From positions 1 through 64,000 of the forward strand of contig CAZKCO010000004.1 in NCBI GenBank assembly GCA_964551335.1: a stretch of 64,000 nt of DNA. Direction: 5' to 3'. Shown here in pieces: positions 6,983 to 15,785 of the stretch (within the stretch, counting starts at the first letter, position 1; every line of letters begins with the position of its first letter). The position numbers and the translations under genes were made by a program. The notes under the pieces are model-generated. The model had not been told where the DNA came from and did not search any database. It saw only the letters and a program-made list of their open reading frames with translations. The DNA is from Tunicatimonas sp964551335 (GTDB taxonomy: Bacteria; Bacteroidota; Bacteroidia; Cytophagales; Cyclobacteriaceae).

Positions 6983-9079
6983 ATGAATAAGGTTTTCACT
7001 GCTTCAAGTTTATTATGTATCATTCTAGTGGTATCCTGTACCCAGGAGAAAATCTATCCCGATGCCCTTTCCCCCGAGGAGGCTCTCCGAAGCTTTCAAC
7101 TGCACGATGGTTTTGAGATAGAAGTTTTCGCCGCTGAGCCTCACGTGATGGACCCGGTGGAAATGATTTTCGATGCTGAAGGGAATATTTTCGTGGTAGA
7201 AATGCCTGATTATCCGTTCAAACCAGAGGAAGGTGAAGGTGGCGGACGAATTAAAAGGCTAGTAGATACCGATCAGGACGGGACCATTGATCAATCATCT
7301 GTATTTGCCGATGGCCTTTCCGAAGCTACCAGCATTTTACCCTGGAAAGACGGATTATTGGTGACTTCTGCTCCGCACATCCTCTACCTTAAAGATACCA
7401 ACGGTGACGGGCAAGCCGACCAGCAGGAAGTGTTGTTTACCGGCTTCTTTGAGCATAACTCTGAGGCGCAGATTACCAACCTACGCTACAGCGTAGATAA
7501 CTGGATTTACGCGGCCAACCACGGTCAGGCCGGCGAGGTTACTTTTACCCGCCAACCGGATGTAGAACCATTATCCATGAGTGGGGGTGACTTTCGGTTT
7601 CGATTAGATCAGGGGGCCTTTGAACTGACCAGCGGCCCGGCTCAGTTCGGGCAGGCTATCAACGATTGGGGGCATCGCTTCATTACCCAAAACACAATCC
7701 ATATTCGGCACGCTGTGATGCCCGCTCGCTATATTGAGGGGCACGATCATCTACCCTCTTCATCACCCTCAGTCAATATTTCTGACCACGATCTGGAAAT
7801 GTTTCAGGCGACTCCCCCACCCTACTGGCGGGCGGAACGTACTCGCCGCAGGCAACAGCAGTATGAAGAGCAGGGACTTGACCGGATAGAATATGCCGAA
7901 GATCACTTTACGGGCTCGTCGGGAGGCACCGTTTATTTAGGAGATGCCTTTCCCGAAGAATACTACGGAAATATTTTTACCGGAGATGTAGCGGGCAATC
8001 TAGTTCACCGGGATGTACTGGTTCCCGATAAAGAAAACCCTACTTATATTGCCAGTCGCCACGCCAGTGAACAGGAAAAAGAATTTCTTTCATCAACCGA
8101 CCCGTGGTTCCGCCCAGCCAATTTCACCGTTGGCCCCGATGGTTATCTGTACGTCATCGACATGTACCGCCAGCATATTGAAACTCCGCTGTCTATCCCG
8201 GAAGATTTAAAAGAAGATATGGATTTCTTGAACGGAATCGATAAAGGGCGCATTTACCGGATTAAGCCTTCCGACGCTTCCGCTAGAGAGACCAACCCTA
8301 AGTTAGAGCAGATGGAATCCGCTCAACTGGTAGAGTTGTTTGCCCACCCCAATCAGTGGTGGCGGTTGCAGGCTCAACGGTTATTACTAGAACGACAGGA
8401 TCAGTCGGTGGTAACAAAAGTGGAGCAAATGTTCCGGCAACATGAGGATGCCCGTAGTCGGTTGCACGCATTGTACGTACTGGAGGGTTTAGGGAAGCTT
8501 AATCTCGCCCACGCACAGGCCGCTATGGATGATGCTCATCCGGGACTTAGAGAACACGGAGTGATTTTGGGCGAACATTTCCCGGATTTACTACCGACAG
8601 TCATCGAGTGCACCCGAGATTCTTCGGCCCGCGTAGCTTTCCAGGCGGCATTGAGTTTGGGAAAATTTCCTAACCAACCGCAGGTACAAACTGCTTTAGC
8701 TGGTCTGATAGAACAAAGAGGGCAGAATCCCTGGTTTAGGGCCGCTGTACTAAGCTCAGCCGCAGGAAGCTCCTACGAACTAATAGAAATGCTTGACGAA
8801 GAAACAGCTTTTTTTGAAGTGGAAGAAAAATGGAAGACTGATTTCCTGGAAGATGTATCCTTTGCGATTACCTCCCGAAACTCTCCGTCAGAAGTAAGTA
8901 ATTGCCTCGCGTTGCTTAACGAGTTAGATATCGGGTGGCAACGGGCCGCAACTTCCGGAATAAAGAAAGCTGCTAACAAAAACGGTAATACCGAACTAAA
9001 GGCGGTGATTGATAATATTTCCGATGAAAAGTCGGCAGATATTGCTTTACAGCAACTCACTGCTTACTATGCAGAATGA
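6983..9079 (+). CDS. Propeller lipoprotein of the membrane-bound dehydrogenase (Piru_Ver) family with HEAT-like tail
   Basis: A 698-residue lipoprotein (signal ending LVVSC, lipid Cys ~19). Residues ~40-430 are a six-bladed beta-propeller of the PQQ-dehydrogenase-like type found in the TIGR02604 family. Typical parts are PVEMIFDAEGNIFVVEMPDY, Asp-rich calcium loops DTDQDGTID and DTNGDGQAD, and TVGPDGYLYVIDMYRQHIE. From ~435 onward the protein is helical, with HEAT-like pairs (ALYVLEGLGKL, ARVAFQAALSLGKFP). Many relatives end in a c-type cytochrome; no CxxCH is present here, so any electron acceptor must be separate. The next gene, a HiPIP, overlaps it by ATGA and is an attractive partner. Confidence 0.8.
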   Translation: MNKVFTASSLLCIILVVSCTQEKIYPDALSPEEALRSFQLHDGFEIEVFAAEPHVMDPVEMIFDAEGNIFVVEMPDYPFKPEEGEGGGRIKRLVDTDQDGTIDQSSVFADGLSEATSILPWKDGLLVTSAPHILYLKDTNGDGQADQQEVLFTGFFEHNSEAQITNLRYSVDNWIYAANHGQAGEVTFTRQPDVEPLSMSGGDFRFRLDQGAFELTSGPAQFGQAINDWGHRFITQNTIHIRHAVMPARYIEGHDHLPSSSPSVNISDHDLEMFQATPPPYWRAERTRRRQQQYEEQGLDRIEYAEDHFTGSSGGTVYLGDAFPEEYYGNIFTGDVAGNLVHRDVLVPDKENPTYIASRHASEQEKEFLSSTDPWFRPANFTVGPDGYLYVIDMYRQHIETPLSIPEDLKEDMDFLNGIDKGRIYRIKPSDASARETNPKLEQMESAQLVELFAHPNQWWRLQAQRLLLERQDQSVVTKVEQMFRQHEDARSRLHALYVLEGLGKLNLAHAQAAMDDAHPGLREHGVILGEHFPDLLPTVIECTRDSSARVAFQAALSLGKFPNQPQVQTALAGLIEQRGQNPWFRAAVLSSAAGSSYELIEMLDEETAFFEVEEKWKTDFLEDVSFAITSRNSPSEVSNCLALLNELDIGWQRAATSGIKKAANKNGNTELKAVIDNISDEKSADIALQQLTAYYAE

Positions 9080-9423
9080 ATGGTCAGCAGTCAGCCCGCC
9101 GGAAGTTTCTAGCTCAAGCAACGCGAGCAGGATTTGTAGTGCTAGGTAGTAATGTGGCCTTAAACAGTTGCGGGCAGAACACTAAGCGACAAACGCCCTT
9201 TGAGGGCAATCCCTGCGATGATATTCGGGAGGTAAGTGAAGCGGAACTAACCAAAAGAAAGAGTTTTGGCTACGTCAAAGAATCACCTTTGGCCGACAAT
9301 CAGTGCAGTAATTGTAACCTTTACCTTCCGCCGAAAGAGTCACAATCCTGTGGGGAATGCATACTTTTCAAAGGACCGGTGCGAGCTGAGGGCTATTGTA
9401 CCTACTGGGCAGTTAAAACTTGA
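9076..9423 (+). CDS. High-potential iron-sulfur protein (HiPIP)
   Basis: A 115-residue exported electron carrier. The N-terminus SARRKFLAQATRAGFVVLGSN is a twin-arginine signal (RRKFL), as expected for a cofactor folded in the cytoplasm. The HiPIP cluster ligands are Cys77 and Cys80 (CSNC), Cys95 (GECILFKGP) and Cys108 followed by TYW. Cys92 is an additional cysteine next to the third ligand. It starts inside the stop codon of the preceding propeller gene (ATGA), so the two are made together and this small protein may take electrons from it. HiPIPs carry a [4Fe-4S] 3+/2+ cluster and work as soluble periplasmic carriers. Confidence 0.88.
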   Translation: MNGQQSARRKFLAQATRAGFVVLGSNVALNSCGQNTKRQTPFEGNPCDDIREVSEAELTKRKSFGYVKESPLADNQCSNCNLYLPPKESQSCGECILFKGPVRAEGYCTYWAVKT

Positions 9424-9427
9424 AATT

Positions 9428-9566
9428 GGTGTTATAGTGTTTTAGTATTGATGTGTTATGGTGTTCAGGTTATCAAAAAGGATTTCTGATACTTCAAAAC
9501 CTTGCCAGTGTCAACTAAACCAATACACTCAGACATTAACACTCTAACACCATAACACCTTAATAC
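9428..9566. repeat. Inverted pair of GTGTTA-type words
   Basis: The left arm (9428-9469) is a string of words such as GGTGTTATAGTGTTTTAG. The right arm (9521-9566), read on the opposite strand, begins GGTGTTATGGTGTTAGAG. The arms match imperfectly and enclose a ~50-base spacer. It lies between the HiPIP and the ceramidase-like gene and closely resembles the inverted pair at 33810-33956. Confidence 0.75.
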
Positions 9567-9575
9567 CAGACTACC

Positions 9576-10934
9576 ATGACACACCTAAAATTACTACTTG
9601 CTTCTTTCACCCTTCTGTGGCTACTCTCTTGCAATAGTCAGGAACAGCAGATTAGGGTTGGGATATTTGAACTGGATGCATCTCCGCCAATCGGGAGCCC
9701 GGTGGCTTATGCTCCCGCCCGCAAGATTGTGGATTCTCTCAGTATAAAGGGAATGGTACTACTTTCGGATGAAGACCCGATTGTACTGTGTTCGGTAGAT
9801 TGGCTGGGTATTGCTAACGAAGGCATGCAACGGTGGAAAGAAAGTCTGGCGGAAGCCGCCGGCACTTCAGTTGACCGAGTGTCGGTACACGCCATCCATC
9901 AGCACGATGGCCTTCGCTGCGATTTTACCGTAGAAAAGATTCTGGCTGAATACGGTATGGGTGGAATAAACTACGATACCACTTTTCTCATCGGAAAAAT
10001 AAAGGAGGTAGCGGATGCAATAAAGCAGGCGAAAGCTACTGCCGAACCGGTTACCCACTTGGGTTTTGGGAAGGCTAAAGTAGAAAAAGTGGCCTCTAAC
10101 CGTCGTATTCTGGGAGAAGACGGAAAGGTGAAAATAATTCGCTGGAGCAAGTCTACCGACTCGGCCGCTATTGCCGCCCCGGAGGGGCTGATTGATCCCT
10201 GGTTGCAGACGGTAAGTTTCTGGAATGAGGATGAACCCCTAGCGGTGATGACTTACTACGCCGTGCATCCGCAGAGCTACTACGGTCAGGGCGATGTTAC
10301 CTGCGAGTTTGTCGGCATCGCCCGAAATAATCGTCAGGAGAAACTAGGTGGACTACCCCATATTCACTTTAATGGTGCTGGCGGAAACGTAGCTGCGGGG
10401 AAATACAACGATGGTTCGGAAGAACGACGGCCGGTGCTGGCCCAGCGAATGGAAACCGCCATGCAGCAAGCCTGGGAAAATACCGAGAAAAAGCCACTGC
10501 AAATTGCTGATTTGGAATGGAAAAGTGTTCCTGTAGCATTGCCGGTTGGCAAACATCTGGTAGAAAGTGACCTAAAAGGTATTCTAGCTTCCGACACCAC
10601 CACCGAGTTTCAGAAGTTTTATGCGGCCAAGCACCTAGCCTGGCTACAAAGAACCCAACAGGGACACAAAATCAATGTTTCTTCATTGAAGTTGGATGAT
10701 GTCTGGATGCTCAATTTACCCGGTGAAATATTCGTGGAGTACCAGTTAGCTGCCCAGCAGATGAGACCTAACGATCACGTGGTAACGGCCGCTTACGAAG
10801 AATACGGCCCCGGCTACATCGGCACCGAAATATCTTATACTCAGGGAGGCTACGAAACCTCCGAGCGTGCCTCCCGGGTGGCCCCCGAATCGGAACGAGT
10901 GCTAATGGACGCTATACAGGAGGTGTTAAAGTAA
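9576..10934 (+). CDS. Lipoprotein with a neutral/alkaline ceramidase-like fold
   Basis: A 452-residue lipoprotein (signal ending WLLSC, lipid Cys ~19). It opens with IRVGIFELDASPPIGSPVAY, the hallmark of proteins carrying the neutral/alkaline non-lysosomal ceramidase N-terminal domain. Other matching blocks are SIKGMVLLSDEDPIVLCSVDWLG, VSVHAIHQHDG (candidate zinc histidines), MTYYAVHPQSYYG, FNGAGGNVAAGKYN and LNLPGEIFVEYQL. Bacteroidota carry many such exported proteins of unproven substrate, so a role in amide or ester hydrolysis is a family inference only. It follows the propeller/HiPIP pair after a 150-base gap holding an inverted repeat. Confidence 0.7.
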   Translation: MTHLKLLLASFTLLWLLSCNSQEQQIRVGIFELDASPPIGSPVAYAPARKIVDSLSIKGMVLLSDEDPIVLCSVDWLGIANEGMQRWKESLAEAAGTSVDRVSVHAIHQHDGLRCDFTVEKILAEYGMGGINYDTTFLIGKIKEVADAIKQAKATAEPVTHLGFGKAKVEKVASNRRILGEDGKVKIIRWSKSTDSAAIAAPEGLIDPWLQTVSFWNEDEPLAVMTYYAVHPQSYYGQGDVTCEFVGIARNNRQEKLGGLPHIHFNGAGGNVAAGKYNDGSEERRPVLAQRMETAMQQAWENTEKKPLQIADLEWKSVPVALPVGKHLVESDLKGILASDTTTEFQKFYAAKHLAWLQRTQQGHKINVSSLKLDDVWMLNLPGEIFVEYQLAAQQMRPNDHVVTAAYEEYGPGYIGTEISYTQGGYETSERASRVAPESERVLMDAIQEVLK

Positions 10935-11081
10935 ATACGAAGCCCACCCTTGGGGAGTGCCGGAAAATCATTAGAATCTTGCTCCAGTTTTGGATCTACC
11001 AAAGCGATTTAGAACAACTATCTCATGATTTTCCGTGAGCTTATTCAAAATAATAAGTACATTGAATTTTAATCAAATTCA

Positions 11082-11990
11082 TTGCCTTCGTCAGCCTTAA
11101 GAACCATTTTTCTAAACTTACAATGCCTGTTAGTCACCGCTAATCTTTTCGCTCAATCGACCGAGATTGACCAGAAAAGACTGAATGCGGTAATGATTAC
11201 CGGTGGACTGGCTTATTCGGCTAGTATGATCGGGTTGGGGGCAATCTGGTATCAGGATTTTGATAAATTTCATTTTTTCAACGACAATGATGGCTGGGGC
11301 TACATGGATAAATTAGGCCACATTGCCACCGTCCAACATTTGGGTAGGTTAAGCGCCGAATCGTTAAAATGGACCGGTATGAATGAAACCCGAGCGATTT
11401 GGTACGGTGGGATGACCGGCTTTTTTTTCCTCACCAGCGTTGAAGTATTTGATGGGTTCTCTAAAGACTGGGGATTTTCAGTGGGAGATGTGGTAGCTAA
11501 TTCGCTAGGAACCGGTTTATTCATCAGTCAAGAACTACTGTGGCAGGAACAGAGGATTATTATGAAGTGGTCATATTCTTCTTCACCTTACGCCCAATAT
11601 CGCCCTGAATTGCTAGGTTCTAATTTTACGGAAACCTGGCTGAAAGACTATAACGGCCAAACTTACTGGCTCTCGGCAAATATTAAAAGTGTTTTTCTTC
11701 GCAACACTTCTTTCACCCCTGAATGGCTAAATATTGCCGTTGGCTACGGCATCAGTGGGTACACCGGTGCTAACAGAAACCCCGCTGAAAACCAGTCCGG
11801 CCAGCCGATACCCGAATTCAGACGTTACAGCCAATTCTATATTTCCCCCGATATTGATCTGACCAAAATTCCTACCCGCTCCAAACCACTCAAAGTGGTG
11901 CTACATGTGCTGAATTTTGTAAAGGTTCCGCTGCCGGGATTGGAGTATAATCCAGAAGAAGGTTTACGGTATCATTGGTTAGCATTTTAA
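11082..11990 (+). CDS. DUF2279 (YfiM-type) exported protein
   Basis: A 302-residue protein. The frame is closed by TAA at 11070-11072, and no ATG precedes the signal-like segment SALRTIFLNLQCLLVTANLFAQ, so TTG 11082 is the most likely start. The domain signature is strong: WYQDFDKFHFFNDNDGWGYMDKLGH, WYGGMTGFFFLTSVEVFDGFS, WGFSVGDVVANSLG, SQELLWQEQRI, and the C-terminal LKDYNGQTYWLSANI and WLNIAVGYG. It is probably periplasmic or outer-membrane associated. The family is widespread in Bacteroidota with no assigned biochemical role. Confidence 0.75.
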   Translation: MPSSALRTIFLNLQCLLVTANLFAQSTEIDQKRLNAVMITGGLAYSASMIGLGAIWYQDFDKFHFFNDNDGWGYMDKLGHIATVQHLGRLSAESLKWTGMNETRAIWYGGMTGFFFLTSVEVFDGFSKDWGFSVGDVVANSLGTGLFISQELLWQEQRIIMKWSYSSSPYAQYRPELLGSNFTETWLKDYNGQTYWLSANIKSVFLRNTSFTPEWLNIAVGYGISGYTGANRNPAENQSGQPIPEFRRYSQFYISPDIDLTKIPTRSKPLKVVLHVLNFVKVPLPGLEYNPEEGLRYHWLAF

Positions 11991-12110
11991 ATCTACTTTT
12001 TCCTGTTTGAAAAAGCTTTCTCAAGAGTTTATCCTGTATTTCTGCTAATGCATAAATCTAAAAAGCAATAGCCAGGGGAATAACTGAAACTTACTTTCCT
12101 TACTCAGTTG

Positions 12111-12839
12111 TTAAAACTCCCGCACATCCTGCCTCACTTCCTGGAATTTCTCGGGATGGTTCATCAAGTAAAAATACTTTTCAGCGACCTCAGTTGGATC
12201 ATTAAGCTTACCGCTCTTTTTATAATCCTTGAATTTTTGCAGGCGACTAAAATTTTGCTCGTCTGAACCGCGGATGTCGGTTTGCATTTGGGTATCAACA
12301 ACGCCGGGGGCTACAGCGTACACTCGAAAGTTTTTAACGTTTTGCTTTTCCAGTTCCAGCGCAGCCACCTCCGTCAGCATGTCTAAGGCGGCTTTAGAAG
12401 CACAGTAGCCCGACCAGCCGTCTACCGGATATTGCGATACTCCCGACGAAATATTAATGATAATCCGTTCAGCCGATACATCTCGGTACTGGAGAATGAA
12501 ATGATTCATCAGAATAGCCGGAGCGGATACGTTTAGCGAGAAGAGCTGATCAATCTTTTCATCCGCAATTGACCCAAAGTACTTTACATCGCCCAGGGTA
12601 CCCGCATTATTGATCAGTACAATTCGCTCAGCGTCAGCCAATTGAACAAATACCTGATCGATGATCTTTCCTAGATTAGAAACATCTGACAAATCAATGG
12701 TATGATGGGTATATCGCTCGTGTTCAATGCTTTGTTGGCGGGAAAAGCCGATCACTTGAGCGTTTTTTTCCTGCAACGCTCGTTCGGCTAATGCTTTCCC
12801 AATTCCTCTACTGGTTCCGGTAATAAAGTAATACTGCAC
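12111..12839 (-). CDS. Short-chain dehydrogenase/reductase
   Basis: A 242-residue classical SDR: cofactor loop TGTSRGIG (8-15), NNAG (77-80), catalytic Ser near 131-132 (INISSG), Tyr145 and Lys149 in YCASK. The Ser-Arg pair after the second strand (GFSRQQ) suggests NADPH preference. The size and SYPVDGWSGYCASK-type active site resemble sepiapterin/benzil reductase-like members, but the substrate is not determined. The only start compatible with the Rossmann fold is GTG at 12839. It is the third gene of a minus-strand run after hslU and a small membrane protein, with a ~120-base gap before it. Confidence 0.85.
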   Translation of the reverse strand: MQYYFITGTSRGIGKALAERALQEKNAQVIGFSRQQSIEHERYTHHTIDLSDVSNLGKIIDQVFVQLADAERIVLINNAGTLGDVKYFGSIADEKIDQLFSLNVSAPAILMNHFILQYRDVSAERIIINISSGVSQYPVDGWSGYCASKAALDMLTEVAALELEKQNVKNFRVYAVAPGVVDTQMQTDIRGSDEQNFSRLQKFKDYKKSGKLNDPTEVAEKYFYLMNHPEKFQEVRQDVREF

Positions 12840-12962
12840 AATTGACAGGTGATAATTGAAAGTTGATAGTTACAGGCATCTATATGCCCTAAGTCCTGTT
12901 TGAGAAAATCTTTAAATTACTGTTTCCTAAACTCCCTGCCCCGAGCCCCCAGCTCCTCGCCA

Positions 12963-13139
12963 TTAATCTTTCGGTGCGGCATCCTGGATCTCGGTATCTT
13001 GCTCTACTACGATGACAATGTCTTCTTTAAATTTTTGCTCATCGTAGTACACGTTATGGAAGGCTAGCATATAAGCTACTCCCATCGCCCAAATCAAACT
13101 ACGGGTATATCGCCAAATTGATTTCAGAAAATGCTTCAT
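12963..13139 (-). CDS. 58-residue single-pass membrane protein downstream of hslU
   Basis: This short ORF begins at ATG 13139, 36 bases after the hslU stop, and ends with TAA at 12963. The protein starts MKHFLKSIWRYTRSLIW, continues through one hydrophobic helix (LIWAMGVAYMLAFHNVYY) and ends in an acidic tail (KFKEDIVIVVEQDTEIQDA). The basic start, clean single helix and acidic cytoplasmic or periplasmic tail look like a real small protein, and codon use fits the neighbours. I do not recognise a family. Placement directly behind hslU suggests co-transcription and possibly a role linked to the HslUV protease. Confidence 0.6.
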   Translation of the reverse strand: MKHFLKSIWRYTRSLIWAMGVAYMLAFHNVYYDEQKFKEDIVIVVEQDTEIQDAAPKD

Positions 13140-13175
13140 TCCAGTAGCTTTTCAATCAGAACTCCGGTCTTCCGT

Positions 13176-14576
13176 CTATAAAATATACTGGCTCAGGTCT
13201 TTGTTTTTCACCAGGCTCGATAGGCTTTCTTCCACCATATCCTTAGTGATCACTAAATGCGCATTCGGGCCAATTTTGTCGGGTACATCAAACAAGAAGT
13301 CGTTCAGCAGATGACTCATGACGGTGTGCAAGCGACGAGCTCCAATATTCTCAATCTCTGAGTTGATCTGAAAGGCAATATCGGCCAGCGAGTCCAACGC
13401 ATCGCTTTGGAATTCCAGCGTAACATCTTCAGCTTCGAATAATGCCTGATACTGCTTGGTAAGTGCGTTCTTAGGCTCCTGTAAAATGCGGATAAAATCA
13501 TCCTTGGTGAGGTCATTCAACTCTACCCGGATGGGGAAACGACCCTGCAATTCAGGAATCAGGTCAGATGGCTTGGAAACGTGGAAGGCCCCCGCCGCCA
13601 CGAACAAAATATGATCCGTGTGGATGATTCCGTACTTGGTGTTTACCGCGCTACCCTCCACAATTGGTAACAAATCGCGCTGTACGCCTTCGCGGCTCAC
13701 GTCGGGGCCACCCTTACGGTCAGAGCCGGTAGCGACCTTATCAATCTCGTCAACGAAAATGATACCGGTGTTTTCGGCTTTCTTAATCGCCTCCTCCTTC
13801 ACCTCATCCATATCAATTAGCTTAGCGGCTTCCTCTTCCAGCAGAATACGCTTGGCATCACCAATACTTACTTTGCGCTTTTTGTTCTTTTTAGGCATCA
13901 TGTTGCCAATCATCTCCTGCAAGTTCATTAGCGAGCTTTCGTCTACCATTCCGCCCCCAATCATCCCAATACCCGGATTGTTAGCCTGTCGGATGTTGAT
14001 TTCAATCTTACGGTCGTCCAGTTCACCGTTGCGAATTTTTTCCCGAAATCGCTCCCGGGTACGCTGGTTGAGTTCTTCATCCGAGGTAGGTTCGGTGCCA
14101 GTTTCAAAACCAACCGTTGAGGGCTGGTTACGGGTAGGAGTATTCTTGATAGGAGGAATCAATGCGTCCAGAATAATTTCCTCCACTATTTCAGCGGCTT
14201 TTTCCTTCACATCTTCCTGCTTACGTTCTTTCACCAGATTCACCGATTGCTCCACCAGGTCGCGTACCATGCTTTCTACGTCGCGACCAACGTAGCCCAC
14301 CTCGGTAAATTTAGAGGCTTCTACTTTGGTAAAGGGAGCATCGGCCAGATTGGCCAGCCGACGGGCAATCTCGGTCTTACCCACTCCGGTGGCCCCAATC
14401 ATCAAAATGTTATTGGGGATGATTTCGTTTTGCATTTCGTTGGGTACGTGCATGCGCCGCCAGCGGTTTCTGAGCGCAATGGCTACGTTCTTTTTGGCAT
14501 CATCCTGCCCAATGATATATTTATCTAATTCGGCTACAATCTGACGAGGGGTCAGATACTGCTTATCTTCTAACAT
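13176..14576 (-). CDS. hslU: ATP-dependent protease ATPase subunit HslU
   Basis: The AAA+ unfoldase of the HslUV (ClpYQ) protease, 466 residues, normal for the family. It begins with the typical LTPRQIVAELDKYIIGQDDAKK, has Walker A GATGVGKT (61-68), the pore loop GYVGRD, an extended intermediate (I) domain of ~110-230, Walker B GIIFVDEIDK, sensor residues around LQGRFPIRVEL and the C-terminal peptide ending LSQYIL that inserts into the HslV peptidase. hslV is not in this window. It feeds unfolded substrates to HslV in the cytoplasm. A 58-residue membrane protein follows 36 bases downstream. Confidence 0.97.
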   Translation of the reverse strand: MLEDKQYLTPRQIVAELDKYIIGQDDAKKNVAIALRNRWRRMHVPNEMQNEIIPNNILMIGATGVGKTEIARRLANLADAPFTKVEASKFTEVGYVGRDVESMVRDLVEQSVNLVKERKQEDVKEKAAEIVEEIILDALIPPIKNTPTRNQPSTVGFETGTEPTSDEELNQRTRERFREKIRNGELDDRKIEINIRQANNPGIGMIGGGMVDESSLMNLQEMIGNMMPKKNKKRKVSIGDAKRILLEEEAAKLIDMDEVKEEAIKKAENTGIIFVDEIDKVATGSDRKGGPDVSREGVQRDLLPIVEGSAVNTKYGIIHTDHILFVAAGAFHVSKPSDLIPELQGRFPIRVELNDLTKDDFIRILQEPKNALTKQYQALFEAEDVTLEFQSDALDSLADIAFQINSEIENIGARRLHTVMSHLLNDFLFDVPDKIGPNAHLVITKDMVEESLSSLVKNKDLSQYIL

Positions 14577-14661
14577 GCTATTCTATCTTGTTTTTTGTAT
14601 TAGGATTGCAACTGCAATATCGCAATTAATTATTTATGACGGATGAGCGGTGGTTTTTATG

Positions 14662-15687
14662 CTACAACGATTTAAAAAAAAGTTGTTCCAAATCTAGCGA
14701 CAATCCGAACTGATTGTAAGCCCCGGTAGCGTGCAGCACGGCTCGGCTAAAATCAACCCGAAACCGATTCGTCCGGAACATCAGTCCGTAGGTAAGTCCG
14801 GCCCCGCCCGCAGTTTGTTGTAATTGTAACGTACTTCGGGTTAAATGGTTGTAGCCTACCCTCAGTTGAAAACTGGGACTTAACAGCAGCTCGCTACCGA
14901 ACGAAAGATGTCGCATTATTTGCCCTCCTACTCCCAGCGCTTGGTCGTTCGGCTCCCAGTAATCATATCCATCAATCAGCCGGTTAGCGGTAAGATGAAA
15001 GCGGAAAGGCATATAGCGAGGCTTCACCGATACCCCAATTTTCACGTCAGTAGGCAACTGCCGTATTCCTGCGGCGAGTTCGTCACGTAACAGAAAGCCA
15101 AAGTTGCTGATCACCAAAGCTACGGTCAAATCTTGGGTAGGATGACGAAATACTCCGGATATATCCGTCAAAAGTCCCGTAGCCGAATAACCAGCGATGT
15201 TGCTACTCACCCATTTCAGATTTCCTCCCAACTGAAAGGGACGCATCTGGTGACTGTAGTTTAGTACCACCGCAAAATCCTGAGCCGAGAAATCCCCGGT
15301 GGGTATTCCGGCCGCATCAAAGCCTTCAAATGAGCCATAATTCAGGTACTGTAGCCCCAGTCCAAATGATCCTAAGCCTTCACGATGATAAGAATAGCCT
15401 AATGATACTTGGGCAATATCGGCGTAATAGGGAGTGTAATGTAGCGATACCTGCTGATGCAAATCGGGCTGGTTTAGGGCCGGATTGAGCATAAACTGGG
15501 TAGCCTCCTGCACCCGACTGGAGTCGTATCCTAAGGCTACCTGATGTCGACCGAGAGCCGTAATTTGCGCTACCGGACTGATCTCCAGAAACTCAAATAT
15601 CCGTTGACCACCCACCTGAGCCAAGCCACTAAATGCTAACCCCAGCCAACCCACGGCTACTCCCAGAAGAAAAATAATTTGTTGCAT
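14662..15687 (-). CDS. porQ: Type IX secretion system protein PorQ
   Basis: A 341-residue outer membrane barrel of the PorV/PorQ group. A signal peptide (cleavage near GLAQ) is followed by the family start QRIFEFLEISPVAQITALGRHQVAL and then LNPALN, YTPYYADIAQVSLGYSY and many short beta-strands to the end. PorQ belongs to the type IX secretion machinery that exports cargo with C-terminal sorting domains and is needed for gliding or surface attachment in Bacteroidota. It is transcribed with hslU on the same strand 85 bases away but is probably a separate unit. Other T9SS-related genes occur at 43-50 kb and 54 kb. Confidence 0.85.
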   Translation of the reverse strand: MQQIIFLLGVAVGWLGLAFSGLAQVGGQRIFEFLEISPVAQITALGRHQVALGYDSSRVQEATQFMLNPALNQPDLHQQVSLHYTPYYADIAQVSLGYSYHREGLGSFGLGLQYLNYGSFEGFDAAGIPTGDFSAQDFAVVLNYSHQMRPFQLGGNLKWVSSNIAGYSATGLLTDISGVFRHPTQDLTVALVISNFGFLLRDELAAGIRQLPTDVKIGVSVKPRYMPFRFHLTANRLIDGYDYWEPNDQALGVGGQIMRHLSFGSELLLSPSFQLRVGYNHLTRSTLQLQQTAGGAGLTYGLMFRTNRFRVDFSRAVLHATGAYNQFGLSLDLEQLFFKSL

Positions 15688-15785
15688 TTAGCCCGAAAAT
15701 GACGCAAGTTAGCAATCATCTAATAATCACCAAGCTGTGATTGTACTCTAACAACGCTACCGCCGTAACTCCCGTATCTTGCAGT

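Noticed and set aside
13618..14295. 225-codon plus-strand ORF antisense to hslU
   Set aside because: Entirely inside hslU on the opposite strand, low-complexity Ser/Ile-rich translation and no domain; a shadow of the real gene.
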